This document shows, piece by piece, positions 31,901 to 44,119 of a stretch of 64,000 nucleotides of DNA. A program made the translations under genes and the position numbers. The notes below the pieces were generated by a model, which saw only the letters and a program-made list of their open reading frames with translations, made no database searches and was not told the DNA's origin. Every line of letters starts with the position of its first letter. Within the stretch, counting starts at the first letter, position 1. Source of the DNA: Carya illinoinensis (Eukaryota > Streptophyta > Magnoliopsida > Fagales > Juglandaceae); NCBI RefSeq assembly GCF_018687715.1, contig NC_056752.1:15254501-15318500 (forward strand), read 5' to 3'.

Positions 31901-32012
31901 CGTGTCCTTCTTCTTTAGATCTAAGATCAAAGAACTTAGTCTTGTCTCCCGTCATGTGTCTTGAACATCCACTATCTAAAAACCACTTATTTTTGCTTGT
32001 GGATGACTTCAT
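28923..32012 (-). CDS. pol: Sirevirus-like Pol, unit 1
   Basis: 1029 codons, intact. Protease DSG at 13-15 ([11 protein letters not shown]); GAG-pre-integrase/HHCC with H142, H146 and C176/C179; integrase core D207, D270, E306 (35 residues between the last two); RT with [12 protein letters not shown] and YVDD at 713-716; RNase H with D877, E918 region (STAEAEY), D953 and D998 ([12 protein letters not shown]). The frame is +1 relative to gag; an in-frame TAG three codons upstream of the ATG means Pol needs frameshifting, splicing or internal initiation to be made. All catalytic residues are present, so it looks active. Copies in units 2-4 are identical in protein. Confidence 0.95.
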   Translation of the reverse strand: MKSSTSKNKWFLDSGCSRHMTGDKTKFFDLRSKEEGHVTFGDNSKGKIVGIGKIGNESSLIIEDVLLVEGLKHNLLSISQLCDKGFTVTFKMDKCIILNDHDCNICFIAFRNNNVYIIDFEEITSQDAICLSAQNETSWLWHRRLGHANMELISKLSKNDLVRGLPKIYFLKDKICDACQFGKQTKTSFKTKKHISTTRPLQLIHMDLFGPNRVASLGGKYYAFVIVDDFSRYTWVIFLAHKDEAHNAFTKLCKRIQNEKGYTISSIRSDRGKEFVNKNIETFCDENGFIHNFSAPRTPQQNGVVERKNRSLQEMARTMLNENNLPSYFWAEAVSTACYVINRVMLRSKLDKTPYELWNEKKPNIGYFHVFGCKCFILNDRDNLGKFDAKSDEGIFLGYSTNSKAYRVFNKKTLTVQESMHVVFDESNSPLSKKSIDEEIEGINNTESLNLNKEKAIEEVQHGAIRKDHQNLIQDATKQWKFVKDHPVEQILGEPSQGVSTRSSLRNICNHTAFLSQIEPKNIDDALLDESWILAMQEELNQFERNDVWTLVPRPKNYTIIGTKWVFRNKKDESGVITRNKARLVAQGFNQEEGIDYDETYAPVARLEAIRMLLAYACYKDFKLFQMDVKSAFLNGFINEEVYVEQPPGFENHISPNHVFKLTKALYGLKQAPRAWYERLSGFLIEKGFSRGKIDTTLFIKYENDDILLIQIYVDDIIFGATNENMCQVFAKTMQEEFEMSMMGELTFFLGLQIKQAKSGTFINQSKYIKELLKKFGMENAKEIGTPMSPSTKLDKDESGKPVDSKIYRGMIGSLLYLTASRPDIMFSVCLCARFQSSPKESHLIAVKRILRYLSGTINLGLWYPKHTSFDLISYTDADYAGCKIDRKNTSGACHFLGHALVSWFSKKQNSVALSTAEAEYVAAGSCCAQVLYMKQQLEDFKLMYNHIPIKCDNTSAINLSKNPIQHSRTKHIEIRYHFLRDHVQKGDIMLEFTNTHDQLADIFTKPLPEDRLCMIRREIGMMHAMNIS

Positions 32013-32070
32013 GCATACCTATAAAAACAATTAAAATGATTTTTCTTGGTACCCAAGTTCTTTGGGTCCT

Positions 32071-33705
32071 TTATTTATTAGTATTAGAAGAAACAAGATT
32101 TTTAGGTACCCATATGGCCCTAATAGTCATTGTATGATTTCTTCTAATAGGACAAGTATGATAATTATGACCATTTCTATTACAAAAATTACAAATAGCA
32201 TGTGACATATATGAAAAACTTGAATGATTATAATAATATCCTTTTTTGACAAAATTATTTTTATGAAAAGAATTTTGAATATTAGTTTTTGAGGTAGAAT
32301 GATTATCAAAGAAATTTTTATAAGGTTTGTATTTTTGTTTTGGCATATATCCCAAACCTGCCTTGTCAAAAACACATCTTTGACTACCAAGAAGTTTTTC
32401 AAAATTTCTTTTTCCATTCGTAAAGTTTTCAACAATATTTTCTAAATCGGTTTTCTTCTTATTCAATTCAAGATTTTCATCTTTCAAAATGATACTTTCT
32501 TTTCTTAAAATTTCAATTTCGTTTGTTAAAGAAGAATTTTTCTTTTTCAAAGCAGTATACTTTATACCCAATTTTTCAAATTCCTCATAAATCTCTTCTA
32601 AAACATTTTGCAATTCTTCATATGAAGGATTTTCAATATTATCAAGATTTGTTACCTCAATGTCATCTTTAGCCATAAGACAAAGATTTGCTGATTCTTC
32701 ATTGCTTGCTTCACTATCTGAGCTACTTGAATCATCATCCCATGTAGCTTTCATTGCTTTCTTGCCCTTGTTTCGATCTTTCTTTAGCAGAGGACAATCT
32801 GGCTTGATATGACCAGGTTTATTGCATTTATAACAAATTAAAGTGTCGTTTTTACCTGAATCTTTCTTGGAAAACTTTTTGAAAGATTTCCTCGGAGGAG
32901 TTCTATTTTTCTTCAAGAACCTCTGAATTCTTCTTGTTATCATCGCAACTTCTTCATCTTTATCGTCATTTTCCTCATCTTCATCACTTTCACTTTCATG
33001 AGGAACAGCTTTAAGTGCTAAGCTCTTCTTTGGCTTTCCTTCTTCTTCTCCTCTTTTCAATGTGTACTCATGGGTGATAAGTGACCCGATGAGTTCATTG
33101 ACTTCGAGCTTCTTGAGGTCTCTAGCTTCAAGAATCGCTGTAACTTTTGATTCCCAACGTTTTGGTAAAGAGTTGAGAATTTTTCTTACTATCTCCACCT
33201 TGGAATAAACTTTGCCAAGAGCTGTCAAGCTGTTTATGATGTTAGTAAAACGAGTGTGCATACTAGAAATAGATTCATCATCATTCATCTTAAACATTTC
33301 ATATTCATGAGTAAGAATATAAATTTTTGATTCCTTGACTTGCGAAGTTCCTTCATAAGTTACTTCCAAATTATCCCAAATTTCCTTTGCCGTAGCGCAA
33401 TTCATTATTCTATTAAACTCATTTCCATTAAGAGCATTATATAATAAATTCATAGCAGTTAAATTTAAAGTATAAAGTCTATCGTCTTCACGATCAAACT
33501 CTTCTTCTTCCTTTTTGACCTTTACTCCACCAACCACTTTTGTTGGAATATAAGGTCCATTTACAATACATTTCCATATTTCTCTACCTTGAGCTTGAAG
33601 AAATATTCTCATTCTAACTTTCCAGAATGAGTAATTATCTCCACAAAAGAGTGGAGGCCGACTACTAGATTGACCTTCACCAAATGAAGCTGCAATGTTA
33701 GCCAT
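32071..33705 (-). CDS. gag: Sirevirus-like Gag, unit 1
   Basis: 544 codons with an ATG start 60 bp downstream of the LTR in the sense direction. N-terminal capsid-like region (LFCGDNYSFWKVRM, about 19-32; UBN2-like fold expected through 220), acidic stretch (237-252), CCHC knuckle CYKC...GHI..DC at 291-304, a long coiled coil (about 365-430) and a second CCHC knuckle CNFC...GHN..TC at 505-518. Length and two knuckles are typical of long Sirevirus Gags. It ends in TAA, and pol starts 58 bp downstream in another frame. Confidence 0.95.
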   Translation of the reverse strand: MANIAASFGEGQSSSRPPLFCGDNYSFWKVRMRIFLQAQGREIWKCIVNGPYIPTKVVGGVKVKKEEEEFDREDDRLYTLNLTAMNLLYNALNGNEFNRIMNCATAKEIWDNLEVTYEGTSQVKESKIYILTHEYEMFKMNDDESISSMHTRFTNIINSLTALGKVYSKVEIVRKILNSLPKRWESKVTAILEARDLKKLEVNELIGSLITHEYTLKRGEEEGKPKKSLALKAVPHESESDEDEENDDKDEEVAMITRRIQRFLKKNRTPPRKSFKKFSKKDSGKNDTLICYKCNKPGHIKPDCPLLKKDRNKGKKAMKATWDDDSSSSDSEASNEESANLCLMAKDDIEVTNLDNIENPSYEELQNVLEEIYEEFEKLGIKYTALKKKNSSLTNEIEILRKESIILKDENLELNKKKTDLENIVENFTNGKRNFEKLLGSQRCVFDKAGLGYMPKQKYKPYKNFFDNHSTSKTNIQNSFHKNNFVKKGYYYNHSSFSYMSHAICNFCNRNGHNYHTCPIRRNHTMTIRAIWVPKNLVSSNTNK

Positions 33706-33750
33706 AAGATCTTAACTCAAAAGATAGTTAATCTTATAATAGAGCTCTTA

Positions 33751-33762
33751 GCTCTGATACCA
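33751..33762 (-). promoter_or_regulatory. Primer-binding site, unit 1 (tRNA-iMet)
   Basis: TGGTATCAGAGC on the minus strand, two bases inside the 5' LTR of this unit: a full match to the usual initiator tRNA-Met PBS. Confidence 0.9.
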
Positions 33763-33764
33763 AT

Positions 33765-35104
33765 TGTTGCCCAGATGACTAACACAAGAGGGGGGGTGAA
33801 TTGAGTTGTATTAAAAAAAATAACAATTATAAATCAAATATATAATATAAAATATAAACAAAATATGAAATAACAATAAATATAAGGAGTAAGGGTAAGA
33901 GAGAAGCAAACTCAGTATGTTAACGAGGTTCGGCCCCACTGCCTACGTCCTCGCCTCAAGCTACCCCTTGAGGATTCCCAAATTCACTATTCAACCTCCT
34001 TCAGGTGGAGATAGAAACCTATTACACTTTTGAACAACACCGCTACAAAGGATCCGTGTAGAACACCCTCTACACTTGCAATCACCTTACACGTGGTGAT
34101 TCAACTATTCCCTGTGTAGAATACTTTCTACACACACAAGGGTTATACACACCCTTTTTCTGATACAAAAGTTGATAGTGGGTAGGTTATCAGAAAACAC
34201 TCCTCAACGAGTGAAATAAGAACAATACAGCGCAAGCTATATCTCTCAAAATGAACAAGGATTAAGGCTCAATGTTTAGAGAAGAGAGAATGAAAGCTTT
34301 GAATGAATGTTGTATGCTCTTGGTGTTGTGAATGTGAAGCTCTCAAATGATCTATTTATAGGCATATGAGACTTCATATTCAAATTTAAAAAGATTCACA
34401 TGTCAAAGACAACATCATTCACTTTTTCAAAAAATTCAAATAAAAGGTTCTTCTTTTTCAATTGTCAAAGACAACATCATTCACTTTTTCAAAGAATTCA
34501 AATAAAAGGTTCTTCTTTCTCAATTGTCAAAGACAACATCATTCACTTTTTCAAAAAAATCAAACCTAATATTTTACTTTTGGCATATGACAAAATGAGC
34601 ACACTTTCATTTTCAAAAAATTCAAACCTAATCTTTTACTTTTTGTATAAGTCTAAAAAAGCATCAATCACTTTTGAAAATATTCAAATAAAACATGCAC
34701 ATGTGAAAGATGACAATCAATCATCTTTAATATTTTCAAAGTTCAACCCTTTAATCAAGGCATGCACATGCAAAAGATGACAATCAATCATCTTTCAAAA
34801 TTTTCAAATTTAATTTTCAAAAATATTCATGCACATGTGGAAAATGTATTTTAATGCTTTATGATAAAATATTAATTTTGAGCATTAATCCTAATTTCGA
34901 ATTTTGAAGAGATTTACAACATTACTCTATAATTTTAATGTGAACTTGTTCCCTTCTTGCTCATGCTTGTTTCCTTGATGTGCTTGACTCCATTATGTAG
35001 ACAACTTGAGCTTGAGACTTCTTTATTCTTTGAATTCATTTGTTATCATCAAAATCCATGTGTAGATTTATAATCACATGAAACTTGAAATCTTGAGTTC
35101 AACA
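33765..35104 (-). repeat. Array LTR L2 (shared by units 1 and 2)
   Basis: Acts as 5' LTR of unit 1 and 3' LTR of unit 2; no TSD at either border. Diagnostic bases: T at 34028, T at 34172, G at 34589. Confidence 0.95.
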
Positions 35105-35581
35105 ATCTCCCCCTTTTTGATGATGACAAATATTTGATAGAACTTGAAACCTATATTAATACTTAAGCTCCCCCTGAAAATATGCGTTAGTTTTTCAAGC
35201 AAAAGTATAAATATAATTCCAAGCATATATAACAAGTTTAGCAATTTAAACAATGTTAATGTTCTAGTCTAACACTTCTCCCCCTTTTGGCATCATTAAA
35301 AAGGATCCGCAACAAGAAAATGGACTGAAGAAAACGATGCGTTTAATAGTCACTGTAGATAGTTGAAAAATGGAGCTGTCCGTGACCCGACAAGTGCTGC
35401 AAAGCCTCGAGGCCTAACTCTATGAATTTAATACGGCTGAAGATTTAAACAATCGCCTGATGTTGTTGACAAACGGGATTGAAGGCTCCGAGTTTCTATA
35501 AAAAAATGATCATTTTCATCTATCGGATGCCAAAAAAATAATCACTTCTTGACCTGAGTTCTGTTTTTCCACAACGATAGA

Positions 35582-36034
35582 ATGGCTGAGCAATTCTCTT
35601 CCACTAATGTTCCAGACTTGAATCAGGAACCCTTGACGCATCAATCATCAATCTTCTCTCCTGAGGCCGTCAATACCATGATAGGAGCAGTGAACCGTTT
35701 TTCTAGTAAGGCTGATTCTGAGATTATTGCAGAATCAAGAATGCTCAGTAATCAATATGCCGCCTCTGTTACGATCATGTCTCGAAGGTTAATGGCGAGG
35801 GTGAGTGAGATTGATCATCTTAACATGCAAATATCTGAGTTACGACAGAAGCTTGCTAATAAGGATAGTGAGAATAAAAGGCTAAAGCAAGAAAACCAAG
35901 AGTTGAAAAAATTTGCAGATTGGTATGCTCATGATCTGCAACCACGAATAGAAGAGCTGGAACGAGAAAGGGTTCAGATACAAGGTCAACATCGGCAGAT
36001 AACAGCAGAGGTTCATCGTTTACTAGAAAAATAG
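35582..36034 (+). CDS. Antisense ORF-a, unit 2
   Basis: Same protein as the unit 1 copy; the only nearby difference noted is T instead of C at 35377, about 200 bp upstream. Confidence 0.7.
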   Translation: MAEQFSSTNVPDLNQEPLTHQSSIFSPEAVNTMIGAVNRFSSKADSEIIAESRMLSNQYAASVTIMSRRLMARVSEIDHLNMQISELRQKLANKDSENKRLKQENQELKKFADWYAHDLQPRIEELERERVQIQGQHRQITAEVHRLLEK

Positions 36035-36277
36035 GGACAATCTACTGTTAATCTCGCTGGCTTAGTAAGAAAACTTTTGACAATGTGTGTCCAGCATATC
36101 TTGTATTTCTTTTGACTAAATAAGATTTGAAGAGAAAATAGTTTGTCTTATTCTTTATGCTATCTCTATAAAATCAGTCCTGAAGTTCATCTAATCCGCA
36201 TCAAGTTTTCATCTCATCTCTATAACTCATTTGCATTCCTTCAGCATTCTCGTTTTAAGCCTTCTATTCTTTTCTCA

Positions 36278-36715
36278 ATGGCTCATTCTTCTAACATTTC
36301 TCTAGATCCATCCATGAGGCATTCTGCATCTCAACCTCCTGTTCTTTCTGCAGCTACCATTGGTGCCATGTTGCAGCAAGAAAATAATAATCTGACTAAT
36401 AAGTCAGATTCTGATGCTATTTATGACTTGGTGAGTCTTGGGACTCGCTACTCTTCCTCTATTGTGGCTTTTTCTCAGCGGCTACAAGCCAAAAATCACG
36501 AAGTTGAAAAGCTCAAAGAACAAATTGTTGTACTTCAACAAATTGTTCAAGAGTCTCACACAAGGGAAGGAATCATTCGGCAGAAGAATAAACAGTTGAA
36601 ATCTTTATTAGATTCTTCATTCCGCTTGCCGGTTCCCATGAATAAGAATGACATGATATTGTATGAAGAGAATGAGCGTCTCAAACATGAGGCTAAGAAT
36701 CTCAAATTTATGTAA
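36278..36715 (+). CDS. Antisense ORF-b, unit 2
   Basis: Same 145-codon protein as unit 1, intact, converging on pol of unit 2. Confidence 0.7.
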   Translation: MAHSSNISLDPSMRHSASQPPVLSAATIGAMLQQENNNLTNKSDSDAIYDLVSLGTRYSSSIVAFSQRLQAKNHEVEKLKEQIVVLQQIVQESHTREGIIRQKNKQLKSLLDSSFRLPVPMNKNDMILYEENERLKHEAKNLKFM

Positions 36716-36764
36716 AAGTATTAAAAAAAATCTATCTCTATTTTTATTGACTCTGGTCTATCTT

Positions 36765-39700
36765 TTAAGAGATATTCATAGCATGCATCATACCTATTTC
36801 TCTTCTGATCATACATAATCTATCTTCTGGTAAAGGTTTTGTGAAAATATCTGCTAACTGATCGTGTGTGTTTGTGAACTCTAACATTATATCACCTTTT
36901 TGCACATGATCTCGAAGAAAATGATACCTTATTTCAATATGCTTAGTTCTAGAATGTTGTATTGGGTTCTTTGAAAGATTTATAGCACTTGTATTATCAC
37001 ATTTGATTGGAATGTGATTATACATGAGTTTAAAATCTTCAAGTTGTTGCTTCATGTAGAGAACTTGAGCACAACAACTACCCGCAGCAACATATTCTGC
37101 CTCAGCAGTAGATAGTGCAACAGAATTTTGTTTTTTACTAAACCAGGAAACTAATGCATGACCTAAGAAATGGCATGCTCCACTAGTGTTTTTTCGATCT
37201 ATTTTACAGCCAGCATAATCTGCATCTGTGTAGCTGATTAGATCGAAAGATGTGTGCTTAGGGTACCATAACCCTAGGTTAATTGTACCACTAAGATATC
37301 TAAGAATGCGCTTAACTGCAATTAAATGTGATTCTTTTGGAGATGATTGAAAACGTGCACATAAGCACACACTAAACATAATATCTGGTCTACTGGCTGT
37401 TAAATATAATAAGCTACCAATCATACCTCGATATATCTTCGAGTCAACTGGCTTACCGGATTCATCTTTATCAAGTTTAGTTGATGGGCTCATTGGTGTT
37501 CCAATTTCCTTAGCATTTTCCATCCCAAACTTCTTCAGTAATTCCTTAATATATTTTGATTGATTGATGAATGTCCCACTTTTTGCTTGCTTAATTTGCA
37601 ATCCGAGAAAGAATGTAAGTTCACCCATCATGCTCATCTCAAATTCTTCCTGCATAGTTTTAGCAAAAACTTGACACATATTTTCATTAGTAGCACCGAA
37701 TATTATATCATCAACATAAATCTGAATCAAAAGAATATCATCATTTTCATATTTAATGAAAAGAGTTGTGTCGATTTTTCCTCTTGAAAAACCTTTTTCA
37801 ATCAAGAAACCACTGAGTCTCTCGTACCAAGCTCTAGGAGCTTGTTTAAGTCCATATAGTGCTTTTGTGAGTTTGAAAACATGATTTGGGGAAATATGAT
37901 TTTCAAAACCTGGAGGTTGCTCAACATATACCTCTTCATTTATAAAACCATTTAAGAAAGCACTTTTAACATCCATTTGAAAAAGTTTGAAATCTTTATA
38001 ACAAGCATATGCAAGTAGCATTCGAATAGCTTCTAATCTTGCGACAGGTGCATATGTCTCATCATAATCGATTCCTTCTTCTTGATTAAAACCTTGGGCT
38101 ACAAGTCGAGCCTTATTTCTAGTAATGACTCCAGACTCATCTTTCTTGTTTCTAAAAACCCATTTTGTTCCAATAATAGTATAATTTTTGGGTCTAGGAA
38201 CAAGTGTCCAAACATCATTTCTTTCAAATTGATTCAACTCTTCTTGCATAGCTAGAATCCAAGATTCATCAAGAAGTGCGTCATCAATATTTTTGGGTTC
38301 AATTTGAGATAGAAAAGCAGTATGATTACAAATATTTCTAAGAGATGATCGAGTACTTACACCTTGTGAAGGTTCTCCCAAAATTTGTTCCACTGGATGA
38401 TCTTTCACAAATTTCCACTGTTTGGTTGCATCTTGTATTAAATTTTGATGATCTTTCCTGATGGCTCCATGTTGAACTTCCTCTATTGCTTTCTCTTTGT
38501 TGAGATTGAGACTTTCTGTGTTATTTATACCTTCTATTTCTTCATCAATAGATTTCTTGGAGAGTGGAGAATTAGATTCATCAAATACTACATGCATAGA
38601 TTCTTGTACAGTTAAAGTCTTTTTGTTGAATACTCTATAAGCTTTACTATTAGTAGAATACCCGAGAAAAATACCTTCATCAGATTTTGCATCAAACTTG
38701 CCTAAATTATCTCTGTCATTCAAAATAAAACATTTGCATCCAAATACATGAAAGTAACCAATGTTGGGCTTTTTCTCATTCCAAAGCTCATAGGGGGTTT
38801 TATCTAATTTAGACCTTAACATAACTCTATTTATAACATAACATGCAGTACTTACCGCTTCGGCCCAAAAATAACTAGGCAAGTTGTTCTCATTGAGCAT
38901 TGTTCTTGCCATCTCTTGAAGAGATCTATTTTTCCTCTCTACTACCCCATTTTGTTGAGGAGTTCGAGGAGCAGAAAAATTATGAATAAAACCGTTTTCA
39001 TCACAAAATGTTTCAATATTTTTATTAACAAATTCTTTTCCCCTATCACTTCGGATACTTGAAATAGTATAGCCCTTTTCATTTTGAATTCTCTTGCATA
39101 ACTTGGTAAAGGCATTATGTGCCTCATCTTTATGAGCAAGAAAGATGACCCAAGTATATCTAGAGAAATCATCAACAATAACAAATGCATAATATTTTCC
39201 TCCTAGACTTGCAACTCTATTTGGTCCAAAAAGATCCATGTGTATCAGTTGCAATGGTCTAGTAGTGGAAATATGTTTCTTAGTTTTAAAAGAAGTTTTT
39301 GTTTGTTTACCAAATTGACATGCATCACAAATTTTGTCTTTAAGAAAATATATTTTTGGTAAACCTCTCACAAGATCATTTTTTGAAAGTTTGGAAATAA
39401 GTTCCATGTTGGCATGACCTAATCTTCTATGCCATAACCAACTAGTTTCATTTTGAGCTGACAAGCAAATAGCATCTTGTGAGGTAATTTCTTCAAAATC
39501 AATTATATAAACATTATTGTTTCTAAAAGCAATAAAACAAATATTACAATCATGATCATTCAAAATAATGCATTTATCCATTTTAAAAGTAACTGTAAAT
39601 CCTTTATCACATAATTGACTTATGCTCAAAAGATTATGTTTTAAACCTTCAACAAGTAGAACATCTTCAATTATGAGAGAAGATTCATTACCAATTTTAC

Positions 39701-39854
39701 CTATTCCCACGATCTTCCCTTTCGAGTTGTCTCCAAATGTCACGTGTCCTTCTTCTTTAGATCTAAGATCAAAGAACTTAGTCTTGTCTCCCGTCATGTG
39801 TCTTGAACATCCACTATCTAAAAACCACTTATTTTTGCTTGTGGATGACTTCAT
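36765..39854 (-). CDS. pol: Sirevirus-like Pol, unit 2
   Basis: 1029 codons, no residue differing from the unit 1 copy. Confidence 0.95.
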   Translation of the reverse strand: MKSSTSKNKWFLDSGCSRHMTGDKTKFFDLRSKEEGHVTFGDNSKGKIVGIGKIGNESSLIIEDVLLVEGLKHNLLSISQLCDKGFTVTFKMDKCIILNDHDCNICFIAFRNNNVYIIDFEEITSQDAICLSAQNETSWLWHRRLGHANMELISKLSKNDLVRGLPKIYFLKDKICDACQFGKQTKTSFKTKKHISTTRPLQLIHMDLFGPNRVASLGGKYYAFVIVDDFSRYTWVIFLAHKDEAHNAFTKLCKRIQNEKGYTISSIRSDRGKEFVNKNIETFCDENGFIHNFSAPRTPQQNGVVERKNRSLQEMARTMLNENNLPSYFWAEAVSTACYVINRVMLRSKLDKTPYELWNEKKPNIGYFHVFGCKCFILNDRDNLGKFDAKSDEGIFLGYSTNSKAYRVFNKKTLTVQESMHVVFDESNSPLSKKSIDEEIEGINNTESLNLNKEKAIEEVQHGAIRKDHQNLIQDATKQWKFVKDHPVEQILGEPSQGVSTRSSLRNICNHTAFLSQIEPKNIDDALLDESWILAMQEELNQFERNDVWTLVPRPKNYTIIGTKWVFRNKKDESGVITRNKARLVAQGFNQEEGIDYDETYAPVARLEAIRMLLAYACYKDFKLFQMDVKSAFLNGFINEEVYVEQPPGFENHISPNHVFKLTKALYGLKQAPRAWYERLSGFLIEKGFSRGKIDTTLFIKYENDDILLIQIYVDDIIFGATNENMCQVFAKTMQEEFEMSMMGELTFFLGLQIKQAKSGTFINQSKYIKELLKKFGMENAKEIGTPMSPSTKLDKDESGKPVDSKIYRGMIGSLLYLTASRPDIMFSVCLCARFQSSPKESHLIAVKRILRYLSGTINLGLWYPKHTSFDLISYTDADYAGCKIDRKNTSGACHFLGHALVSWFSKKQNSVALSTAEAEYVAAGSCCAQVLYMKQQLEDFKLMYNHIPIKCDNTSAINLSKNPIQHSRTKHIEIRYHFLRDHVQKGDIMLEFTNTHDQLADIFTKPLPEDRLCMIRREIGMMHAMNIS

Positions 39855-39912
39855 GCATACCTATAAAAACAATTAAAATGATTTTTCTTGGTACCCAAGT
39901 TCTTTGGGTCCT

Positions 39913-41547
39913 TTATTTATTAGTATTAGAAGAAACAAGATTTTTAGGTACCCATATGGCCCTAATAGTCATTGTATGATTTCTTCTAATAGGACAAGTA
40001 TGATAATTATGACCATTTCTATTACAAAAATTACAAATAGCATGTGACATATATGAAAAACTTGAATGATTATAATAATATCCTTTTTTGACAAAATTAT
40101 TTTTATGAAAAGAATTTTGAATATTAGTTTTTGAGGTAGAATGATTATCAAAGAAATTTTTATAAGGTTTGTATTTTTGTTTTGGCATATATCCCAAACC
40201 TGCCTTGTCAAAAACACATCTTTGACTACCAAGAAGTTTTTCAAAATTTCTTTTTCCATTCGTAAAGTTTTCAACAATATTTTCTAAATCGGTTTTCTTC
40301 TTATTCAATTCAAGATTTTCATCTTTCAAAATGATACTTTCTTTTCTTAAAATTTCAATTTCGTTTGTTAAAGAAGAATTTTTCTTTTTCAAAGCAGTAT
40401 ACTTTATACCCAATTTTTCAAATTCCTCATAAATCTCTTCTAAAACATTTTGCAATTCTTCATATGAAGGATTTTCAATATTATCAAGATTTGTTACCTC
40501 AATGTCATCTTTAGCCATAAGACAAAGATTTGCTGATTCTTCATTGCTTGCTTCACTATCTGAGCTACTTGAATCATCATCCCATGTAGCTTTCATTGCT
40601 TTCTTGCCCTTGTTTCGATCTTTCTTTAGCAGAGGACAATCTGGCTTGATATGACCAGGTTTATTGCATTTATAACAAATTAAAGTGTCGTTTTTACCTG
40701 AATCTTTCTTGGAAAACTTTTTGAAAGATTTCCTCGGAGGAGTTCTATTTTTCTTCAAGAACCTCTGAATTCTTCTTGTTATCATCGCAACTTCTTCATC
40801 TTTATCGTCATTTTCCTCATCTTCATCACTTTCACTTTCATGAGGAACAGCTTTAAGTGCTAAGCTCTTCTTTGGCTTTCCTTCTTCTTCTCCTCTTTTC
40901 AATGTGTACTCATGGGTGATAAGTGACCCGATGAGTTCATTGACTTCGAGCTTCTTGAGGTCTCTAGCTTCAAGAATCGCTGTAACTTTTGATTCCCAAC
41001 GTTTTGGTAAAGAGTTGAGAATTTTTCTTACTATCTCCACCTTGGAATAAACTTTGCCAAGAGCTGTCAAGCTGTTTATGATGTTAGTAAAACGAGTGTG
41101 CATACTAGAAATAGATTCATCATCATTCATCTTAAACATTTCATATTCATGAGTAAGAATATAAATTTTTGATTCCTTGACTTGCGAAGTTCCTTCATAA
41201 GTTACTTCCAAATTATCCCAAATTTCCTTTGCCGTAGCGCAATTCATTATTCTATTAAACTCATTTCCATTAAGAGCATTATATAATAAATTCATAGCAG
41301 TTAAATTTAAAGTATAAAGTCTATCGTCTTCACGATCAAACTCTTCTTCTTCCTTTTTGACCTTTACTCCACCAACCACTTTTGTTGGAATATAAGGTCC
41401 ATTTACAATACATTTCCATATTTCTCTACCTTGAGCTTGAAGAAATATTCTCATTCTAACTTTCCAGAATGAGTAATTATCTCCACAAAAGAGTGGAGGC
41501 CGACTACTAGATTGACCTTCACCAAATGAAGCTGCAATGTTAGCCAT
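39913..41547 (-). CDS. gag: Sirevirus-like Gag, unit 2
   Basis: 544 codons, identical protein to unit 1, both zinc knuckles kept. Confidence 0.95.
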   Translation of the reverse strand: MANIAASFGEGQSSSRPPLFCGDNYSFWKVRMRIFLQAQGREIWKCIVNGPYIPTKVVGGVKVKKEEEEFDREDDRLYTLNLTAMNLLYNALNGNEFNRIMNCATAKEIWDNLEVTYEGTSQVKESKIYILTHEYEMFKMNDDESISSMHTRFTNIINSLTALGKVYSKVEIVRKILNSLPKRWESKVTAILEARDLKKLEVNELIGSLITHEYTLKRGEEEGKPKKSLALKAVPHESESDEDEENDDKDEEVAMITRRIQRFLKKNRTPPRKSFKKFSKKDSGKNDTLICYKCNKPGHIKPDCPLLKKDRNKGKKAMKATWDDDSSSSDSEASNEESANLCLMAKDDIEVTNLDNIENPSYEELQNVLEEIYEEFEKLGIKYTALKKKNSSLTNEIEILRKESIILKDENLELNKKKTDLENIVENFTNGKRNFEKLLGSQRCVFDKAGLGYMPKQKYKPYKNFFDNHSTSKTNIQNSFHKNNFVKKGYYYNHSSFSYMSHAICNFCNRNGHNYHTCPIRRNHTMTIRAIWVPKNLVSSNTNK

Positions 41548-41592
41548 AAGATCTTAACTCAAAAGATAGTTAATCTTATAATAGAGCTCTTA

Positions 41593-41604
41593 GCTCTGAT
41601 ACCA
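41593..41604 (-). promoter_or_regulatory. Primer-binding site, unit 2
   Basis: TGGTATCAGAGC, two bases inside L3. Confidence 0.9.
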
Positions 41605-41606
41605 AT

Positions 41607-42946
41607 TGTTGCCCAGATGACTAACACAAGAGGGGGGGTGAATTGAGTTGTATTAAAAAAAATAACAATTATAAATCAAATATATAATATAAAATATAAA
41701 CAAAATATGAAATAACAATAAATATAAGGAGTAAGGGTAAGAGAGAAGCAAACTCAGTATGTTAACGAGGTTCGGCCCCACTGCCTACGTCCTCGCCTCA
41801 AGCTACCCCTTGAGGATTCCCAAATTCACTATTCAACCTCCTTCAGGTGGAGATAGAAACCTATTACACTTTTGAACAACACCGCTACAAAGGATCCGTG
41901 TAGAACACCCTCTACACTTGCAATCACCTTACACGTGGTGATTCAACTATTCCCTGTGTAGAATACTTTCTACACACACAAGGGTTATACACACCCTTTT
42001 TCTGATACAAAAGCTGATAGTGGGTAGGTTATCAGAAAACACTCCTCAACGAGTGAAATAAGAACAATACAGCGCAAGCTATATCTCTCAAAATGAACAA
42101 GGATTAAGGCTCAATGTTTAGAGAAGAGAGAATGAAAGCTTTGAATGAATGTTGTATGCTCTTGGTGTTGTGAATGTGAAGCTCTCAAATGATCTATTTA
42201 TAGGCATATGAGACTTCATATTCAAATTTAAAAAGATTCACATGTCAAAGACAACATCATTCACTTTTTCAAAAAATTCAAATAAAAGGTTCTTCTTTTT
42301 CAATTGTCAAAGACAACATCATTCACTTTTTCAAAGAATTCAAATAAAAGGTTCTTCTTTCTCAATTGTCAAAGACAACATCATTCACTTTTTCAAAAAA
42401 ATCAAACCTAATATTTTACTTTTGGCATATGACAAAATGAGCACACTTTCATTTTCAAAAAATTCAAACCTAATCTTTTACTTTTTGTATAAGTCTAAAA
42501 AAGCATCAATCACTTTTGAAAATATTCAAATAAAACATGCACATGTGAAAGATGACAATCAATCATCTTTAATATTTTCAAAGTTCAACCCTTTAATCAA
42601 GGCATGCACATGCAAAAGATGACAATCAATCATCTTTCAAAATTTTCAAATTTAATTTTCAAAAATATTCATGCACATGTGGAAAATGTATTTTAATGCT
42701 TTATGATAAAATATTAATTTTGAGCATTAATCCTAATTTCGAATTTTGAAGAGATTTACAACATTACTCTATAATTTTAATGTGAACTTGTTCCCTTCTT
42801 GCTCATGCTTGTTTCCTTGATGTGCTTGACTCCATTATGTAGACAACTTGAGCTTGAGACTTCTTTATTCTTTGAATTCATTTGTTATCATCAAAATCCA
42901 TGTGTAGATTTATAATCACATGAAACTTGAAATCTTGAGTTCAACA
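41607..42946 (-). repeat. Array LTR L3 (shared by units 2 and 3)
   Basis: Diagnostic bases: T at 41870, C at 42014, G at 42431; this combination differs from both neighbours L2 and L4. Confidence 0.95.
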
Positions 42947-43423
42947 ATCTCCCCCTTTTTGATGATGACAAATATTTGATAGAACTTGAAACCTATATTA
43001 ATACTTAAGCTCCCCCTGAAAATATGCGTTAGTTTTTCAAGCAAAAGTATAAATATAATTCCAAGCATATATAACAAGTTTAGCAATTTAAACAATGTTA
43101 ATGTTCTAGTCTAACACTTCTCCCCCTTTTGGCATCATTAAAAAGGATCCGCAACAAGAAAATGGACTGAAGAAAACGATGCGTTTAATAGTCACTGTAG
43201 ATAGTTGAAAAATGGAGCTGTCCGTGACCCGACAAGTGCTGCAAAGCCTCGAGGCCTAACTCTATGAATTTAATACGGCTGAAGATTTAAACAATCGCCT
43301 GATGTTGTTGACAAACGGGATTGAAGGCTCCGAGTTTCTATAAAAAAATGATCATTTTCATCTATCGGATGCCAAAAAAATAATCACTTCTTGACCTGAG
43401 TTCTGTTTTTCCACAACGATAGA

Positions 43424-43876
43424 ATGGCTGAGCAATTCTCTTCCACTAATGTTCCAGACTTGAATCAGGAACCCTTGACGCATCAATCATCAATCTTCTC
43501 TCCTGAGGCCGTCAATACCATGATAGGAGCAGTGAACCGTTTTTCTAGTAAGGCTGATTCTGAGATTATTGCAGAATCAAGAATGCTCAGTAATCAATAT
43601 GCCGCCTCTGTTACGATCATGTCTCGAAGGTTAATGGCGAGGGTGAGTGAGATTGATCATCTTAACATGCAAATATCTGAGTTACGACAGAAGCTTGCTA
43701 ATAAGGATAGTGAGAATAAAAGGCTAAAGCAAGAAAACCAAGAGTTGAAAAAATTTGCAGATTGGTATGCTCATGATCTGCAACCACGAATAGAAGAGCT
43801 GGAACGAGAAAGGGTTCAGATACAAGGTCAACATCGGCAGATAACAGCAGAGGTTCATCGTTTACTAGAAAAATAG
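43424..43876 (+). CDS. Antisense ORF-a, unit 3
   Basis: Intact, identical protein. Upstream base at 43219 is T, as in unit 2. Confidence 0.7.
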   Translation: MAEQFSSTNVPDLNQEPLTHQSSIFSPEAVNTMIGAVNRFSSKADSEIIAESRMLSNQYAASVTIMSRRLMARVSEIDHLNMQISELRQKLANKDSENKRLKQENQELKKFADWYAHDLQPRIEELERERVQIQGQHRQITAEVHRLLEK

Positions 43877-44119
43877 GGACAATCTACTGTTAATCTCGCT
43901 GGCTTAGTAAGAAAACTTTTGACAATGTGTGTCCAGCATATCTTGTATTTCTTTTGACTAAATAAGATTTGAAGAGAAAATAGTTTGTCTTATTCTTTAT
44001 GCTATCTCTATAAAATCAGTCCTGAAGTTCATCTAATCCGCATCAAGTTTTCATCTCATCTCTATAACTCATTTGCATTCCTTCAGCATTCTCGTTTTAA
44101 GCCTTCTATTCTTTTCTCA

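Noticed and set aside
29718..32034. Plus-strand ORFs of 75 and 84 codons inside pol in each unit
   Set aside because: Shadows of the intact pol frame; they show no coiled coil or similarity to ORF-a/ORF-b.
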